From Azolla pinnata (Eukaryota > Streptophyta > Polypodiopsida > Salviniales > Salviniaceae), in assembly GCA_037176905.1 (NCBI GenBank), contig JBBBWG010000759.1, forward strand, positions 1-36,981: a stretch of 36,981 nucleotides of DNA, given 5' to 3'. Made by a program: the position numbers and the translations under genes. Position 1 is the first letter of the stretch; every line of letters starts with the position of its first letter. The notes under the pieces are model-generated. The model saw nothing but the letters and a program-made list of their open reading frames with translations. It ran no database searches and was not told the origin of the DNA. Shown piece after piece: positions 34,601 to 36,981 of the stretch.

Positions 34601-36495
34601 GGAAAAGGACGAGGACGAGGACGAGGAGAATGAGGAGGAGGGTGGTGGTGGTGGTGGTGGTATTCATGAGCTTCTTAGTCGCATCAATTGGGTGGTTAAT
34701 GGGCTTATAGTTCAGCCTGGATCCATGAGAAAATATGTGAACTATGAACTTAAAATCATATGATCTTCCGTGGTACCAAATATTAATATTGAATTTCTAG
34801 TTCATTGTCTTTCAGATGTCATTGTTAGAACTGAACATATATAGTAGTTCTAGACAGAATGCGAGATATGCACCTTCCAAAGCCAAGATCTTTCCTGTTT
34901 GTTCACTGATCTGATCTATAAGTAGTCGCATCTGACTTGTGCAAAGGTTTTCAGCCTCTACCTGCAGCATAGATAGGGGAAATTCTGTATAAACATGCAG
35001 TTTGTTTAAAGTAGATTTGCAAGAAATACCTGTTTCGGATATAATTTCTAGATTTTAAGTCAAACCAGAATCTACAAAAATGCTTTGAACATCTTGCAAA
35101 CATATGGTTTCTGTTTTAATCAGAGAGAGGAATGCTTGTGTTCGGGTGAGCTATTTTAATGCCAACGCCAATAAATAGCCAAATAACTGGTAACTATACA
35201 AGCGGCCAACTAATGTCAAAAACCCCCACTCATGTTAATGCTATTCAACATCATCGACCGTGCCCTGCAGTTTGGAGAGGCAGCCCCAAAGAGCATCACT
35301 GCTACTGCAGAGTCCTATGTAACGTTGAGGAGTTTCACTTTACACCATTGCATTGTTTAACTTCAAAATAAAGTAAACCTTATCGATAACTTTAGCATGA
35401 GAGAGACATTGATTGACCTTTGGACTGACTGAAGTCTGAGGGAATTACGGGAATCCAGTACATGATTTTCATTAACTTTCTGATTCGTGCTCTTGACAGG
35501 AGCTTCTAACAGGAAATGGCAGATTTCCACTCGACATTTTAGCCGATCAGAGATGCTCTCTTCCCAAAGACAGGATTTTGAGTGTCCAGGGTGTTACAGC
35601 AATGCCTAAATAATTGCACAGATTAAACCATTGATTACGCAAAGCGAAAGAGAGCTTTTTCAATGAATGTCAGAGAGACATTGATTGACCTTTGGACTGG
35701 CTGAGGTCTGAGGGAATTACGGGAATCCAGTACATGATTTTCGTTGACTTTCTGATTCGTGCTCTTTACAGGAGCTTCTAACAGGAAATGGCAGATTCCC
35801 ACTCGAGATTTTAGCCAATCGGAGATGCTCTCTTCCCAAAGACAGGATTTTGAGCGTCCAGGGTGTTACAGCCATGCCTAAATAATTGCACAGATTAAAC
35901 CATTGATTACGCAAAGGGAAAGAGAGCTTTTTCAACGAATGTCAGAGAGACATTGATTGACCTCTGGACTGGCTGAGGTCTGAGGGAATTACGGGAATCC
36001 AGTACATGATTTTCACTGACTTTCTGATTCGTGCTCTTTACAGGAGCTTCGAACAGGAAATGGCAAATTTCCATTCGACATTTTAGGCGATCGGAGATGC
36101 TCTCTTCCCCAAAGACAGGATTTTGAGTGTCCAGGGCGGCACAGCCATGCCCAAATAATTGCACAAATTGAGACCGTTGATGATGCAAAAGGAAGGAAAT
36201 TTTTATTTTTTTTCCAGCAGCACTTACAGCGGTGGCGATGCGATCCGCGTACTCGGACTGTGCAGTGAACAGCCTCATCTTCACGAGCCAAAATTCCATC
36301 GAGCGATTGTGTCAGGCTTAAGCAAGGAGAGAGAAAGGGAAATGGAGGGGCGAAAATTTTGGAGGAGGAGAGGGAGGAGAGGCAGCGAGCTTCTCTGACC
36401 TGCACGACGACGAAGACGACGGCTCCGAGGAGGAGGAGGACGCGAGCATCGCAGAAGGTGCGCTGGAGGAAGGAGAGGAAGGGCGGCATGGCCAT
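28687..36495 (-). CDS. GNTI: Alpha-1,3-mannosyl-glycoprotein N-acetylglucosaminyltransferase I
   Basis: Golgi enzyme that adds the first GlcNAc to Man5GlcNAc2 N-glycans and so opens complex-glycan synthesis (Arabidopsis CGL1, about 444 aa). Eighteen exons give 447 aa: 36400-36495, 36228-36278, 34874-34961, 33491-33553, 33363-33388, 31678-31754, 31445-31490, 31253-31315, 31105-31171, 30325-30393, 30176-30245, 30026-30087, 29839-29929, 29658-29751, 29403-29465, 29118-29156, 28866-29036, 28687-28794. A type II signal anchor (VLLLLGAVVFVVVQ, residues 19-32) precedes a short stem. Catalytic landmarks are MACNRADYLDRT, the metal/UDP-binding EDD (215-217), SSWNDNGQ, YRSDFFPGLGWML, PKAYWDDWLRL, EICRTYNFGE and QFFRQYLEPI. 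Exon 5 (26 nt) is the least certain, but only it restores frame between exons 4 and 6. Intron 13 is AT-AC. A second ATG (36489) is two codons downstream. Confidence 0.94.
29752..29838 (-). other. U12-type AT-AC intron (GnTI intron 13)
   Basis: The 87-nt intron starts ATATCCATT, ends CACAC, and has ACCTTGAC (7 of 8 to TCCTTGAC) with branch A at 29763, 11 nt from the 3' end. Removal rebuilds the invariant PKAYWDDW of GnTI exactly, splitting the Ala codon GC|A. The only nearby GT (about 20 nt downstream) would insert foreign residues and shift the frame. Confidence 0.88.
33363..33388 (-). other. 26-nt microexon of GnTI (exon 5)
   Basis: Exon 4 ends in phase 1 and exon 6 starts in phase 0, so an extra exon is required. 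This segment, preceded by GGAGCAG and followed by GTAATG on the minus strand, supplies 26 nt and reads through as SNLLENSNQ in the variable stem before EPIAGVVIMACN. The upstream polypyrimidine tract is poor, so other positions in the 1.7-kb interval are possible. Confidence 0.55.
34524..34662. repeat. GAT/GAC/GAG/GGT microsatellite in GnTI intron 3
   Basis: Triplet-rich tract (GATGAC, GAGGAC, GAGGAA, GGT runs) inside the 33554-34873 intron. It opens an Asp/Glu-rich plus-strand frame that is not a gene. Confidence 0.85.
35399..36205. repeat. ~272-bp tandem triplication in GnTI intron 2
   Basis: Nearly three copies anchored by GAGAGACATTGATTGACC at about 35400, 35673 and 35946. Shared blocks include GGGAATTACGGGAATCCAGT, TTCTAACAGGAAATGGCAGA and ATGCTCTCTTCCCAAAGACA. 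The last copy fades out about 20 bp from exon 2. No coding potential was recognised. Confidence 0.9.
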
Positions 36496-36649
36496 GGCGC
36501 GCAGAGAGCTCGCTGCGCGTCTCGAACGGGGCCCCGATCGCTTCGTCGCTCCCGATCGTCAACACGAACACTCCAAGTCTTTTCCTTTCCTTATTTCGCG
36601 AGGGATTTTAACACGAAATACAAATTCCAAAATGCAGAGACAAAACTTC

Positions 36650-36981
36650 TGGAATCTCTCTGATTCTTCTTCTGGAATCTCTCTGATTGGTGATTTCTTC
36701 TAGGATCTCTCTGGTTTTGCTCCTCCAATCCATAATGATGAATGAAGATGATGATCCTATCCTCTCCGATTCTCTCCGGTTTGCTCCTCCAATCTATGAC
36801 GAATGAAGACGGTGATCTTATCCTCTCCGATTCTCTTCTGGAATCTCTCCGATTGATGGTTTCTTCTGGGATCTCTCTCTGCTGATTTCTTCTGGGATTT
36901 CTCTGATTTTCTCCTCCGATCTACGATGAACGAAGATGATGACCCTATCCTCTCTGATTCTCCTCCGGAATCTCTTTGATC
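36650..36981. repeat. Degenerate TCTC-rich repeats upstream of GnTI
   Basis: Imperfect copies of CTCCTCCAATCTATGA, CGAATGAAGA, TATCCTCTCCGATTCTC and TGGAATCTCTC recur at about 36720, 36782 and 36911, running off the window. With 36496-36650 this forms the visible 5' region of GnTI; no further gene is seen. Confidence 0.75.

Noticed and set aside
34524..34763. ORF starting MDYKDDDDD, resembling a FLAG epitope
   Set aside because: Chance product of a GAT/GAC microsatellite inside a GnTI intron; no vector or cloning context.
1..36981. CRISPR arrays, insertion sequences, bacterial operons, tRNA or rRNA genes
   Set aside because: No such structures seen; spliced plant genes throughout and the tandem repeats lack unique spacers.

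Overview
This is a gene-dense stretch of a land-plant nuclear genome. The genes are split by canonical plant introns. They belong to plant-specific families (SUVH histone methyltransferase-like, CBP60, armadillo-repeat kinesin, plant-type GnTI), and the intergenic DNA is full of TTTAGGG plant-telomere-like repeats and microsatellites. Intron sizes (about 80-1600 bp) and the divergence of the proteins from those of flowering plants that I remember would suit a seed-free plant (bryophyte, lycophyte or fern), but the species cannot be fixed by eye. No bacterial, viral or transposon-coded genes were seen. Six protein-coding genes are supported; exons were assembled by hand, and in every multi-exon gene the reading frame closes exactly. 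Layout: 1-4309 is non-coding or unexplained, with GATC, AAAT, CTT and GAA repeats. 4310-6442 (minus) is an intronless SUVH2/9-type SRA-SET protein. 7662-11664 (minus) is DPB2, DNA polymerase epsilon subunit B, in 13 exons, with a ~75-bp tandem array in intron 1. 11665-14112 is a head-to-head intergenic region with E2F sites, telomere-like repeats, a 100-N assembly gap and a TGCATG-rich minisatellite. 14113-17322 (plus) is a CBP60 transcription factor in 8 exons. 18699-19841 (plus) is a J-domain-less DUF3444 protein. 20336-27030 (minus) is an armadillo-repeat kinesin (ARK type) in 20 exons. 28687-36495 (minus) is N-acetylglucosaminyltransferase I (GnTI/CGL1) in 18 exons. The genes are an ordinary eukaryotic neighbourhood (chromatin, replication, immunity, cytoskeleton, Golgi glycosylation), not a pathway cluster. 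The most notable signals are three introns with the marks of the minor (U12) spliceosome. Two are of the rare AT-AC type with good branch sites, one in DPB2 and one in GnTI; a third, GT-AG, is also in DPB2. Next in interest are the paired E2F sites just upstream of the DPB2 start codon, with a partial second copy of that promoter about 440 bp further upstream, and the intronic tandem arrays in DPB2 and GnTI.
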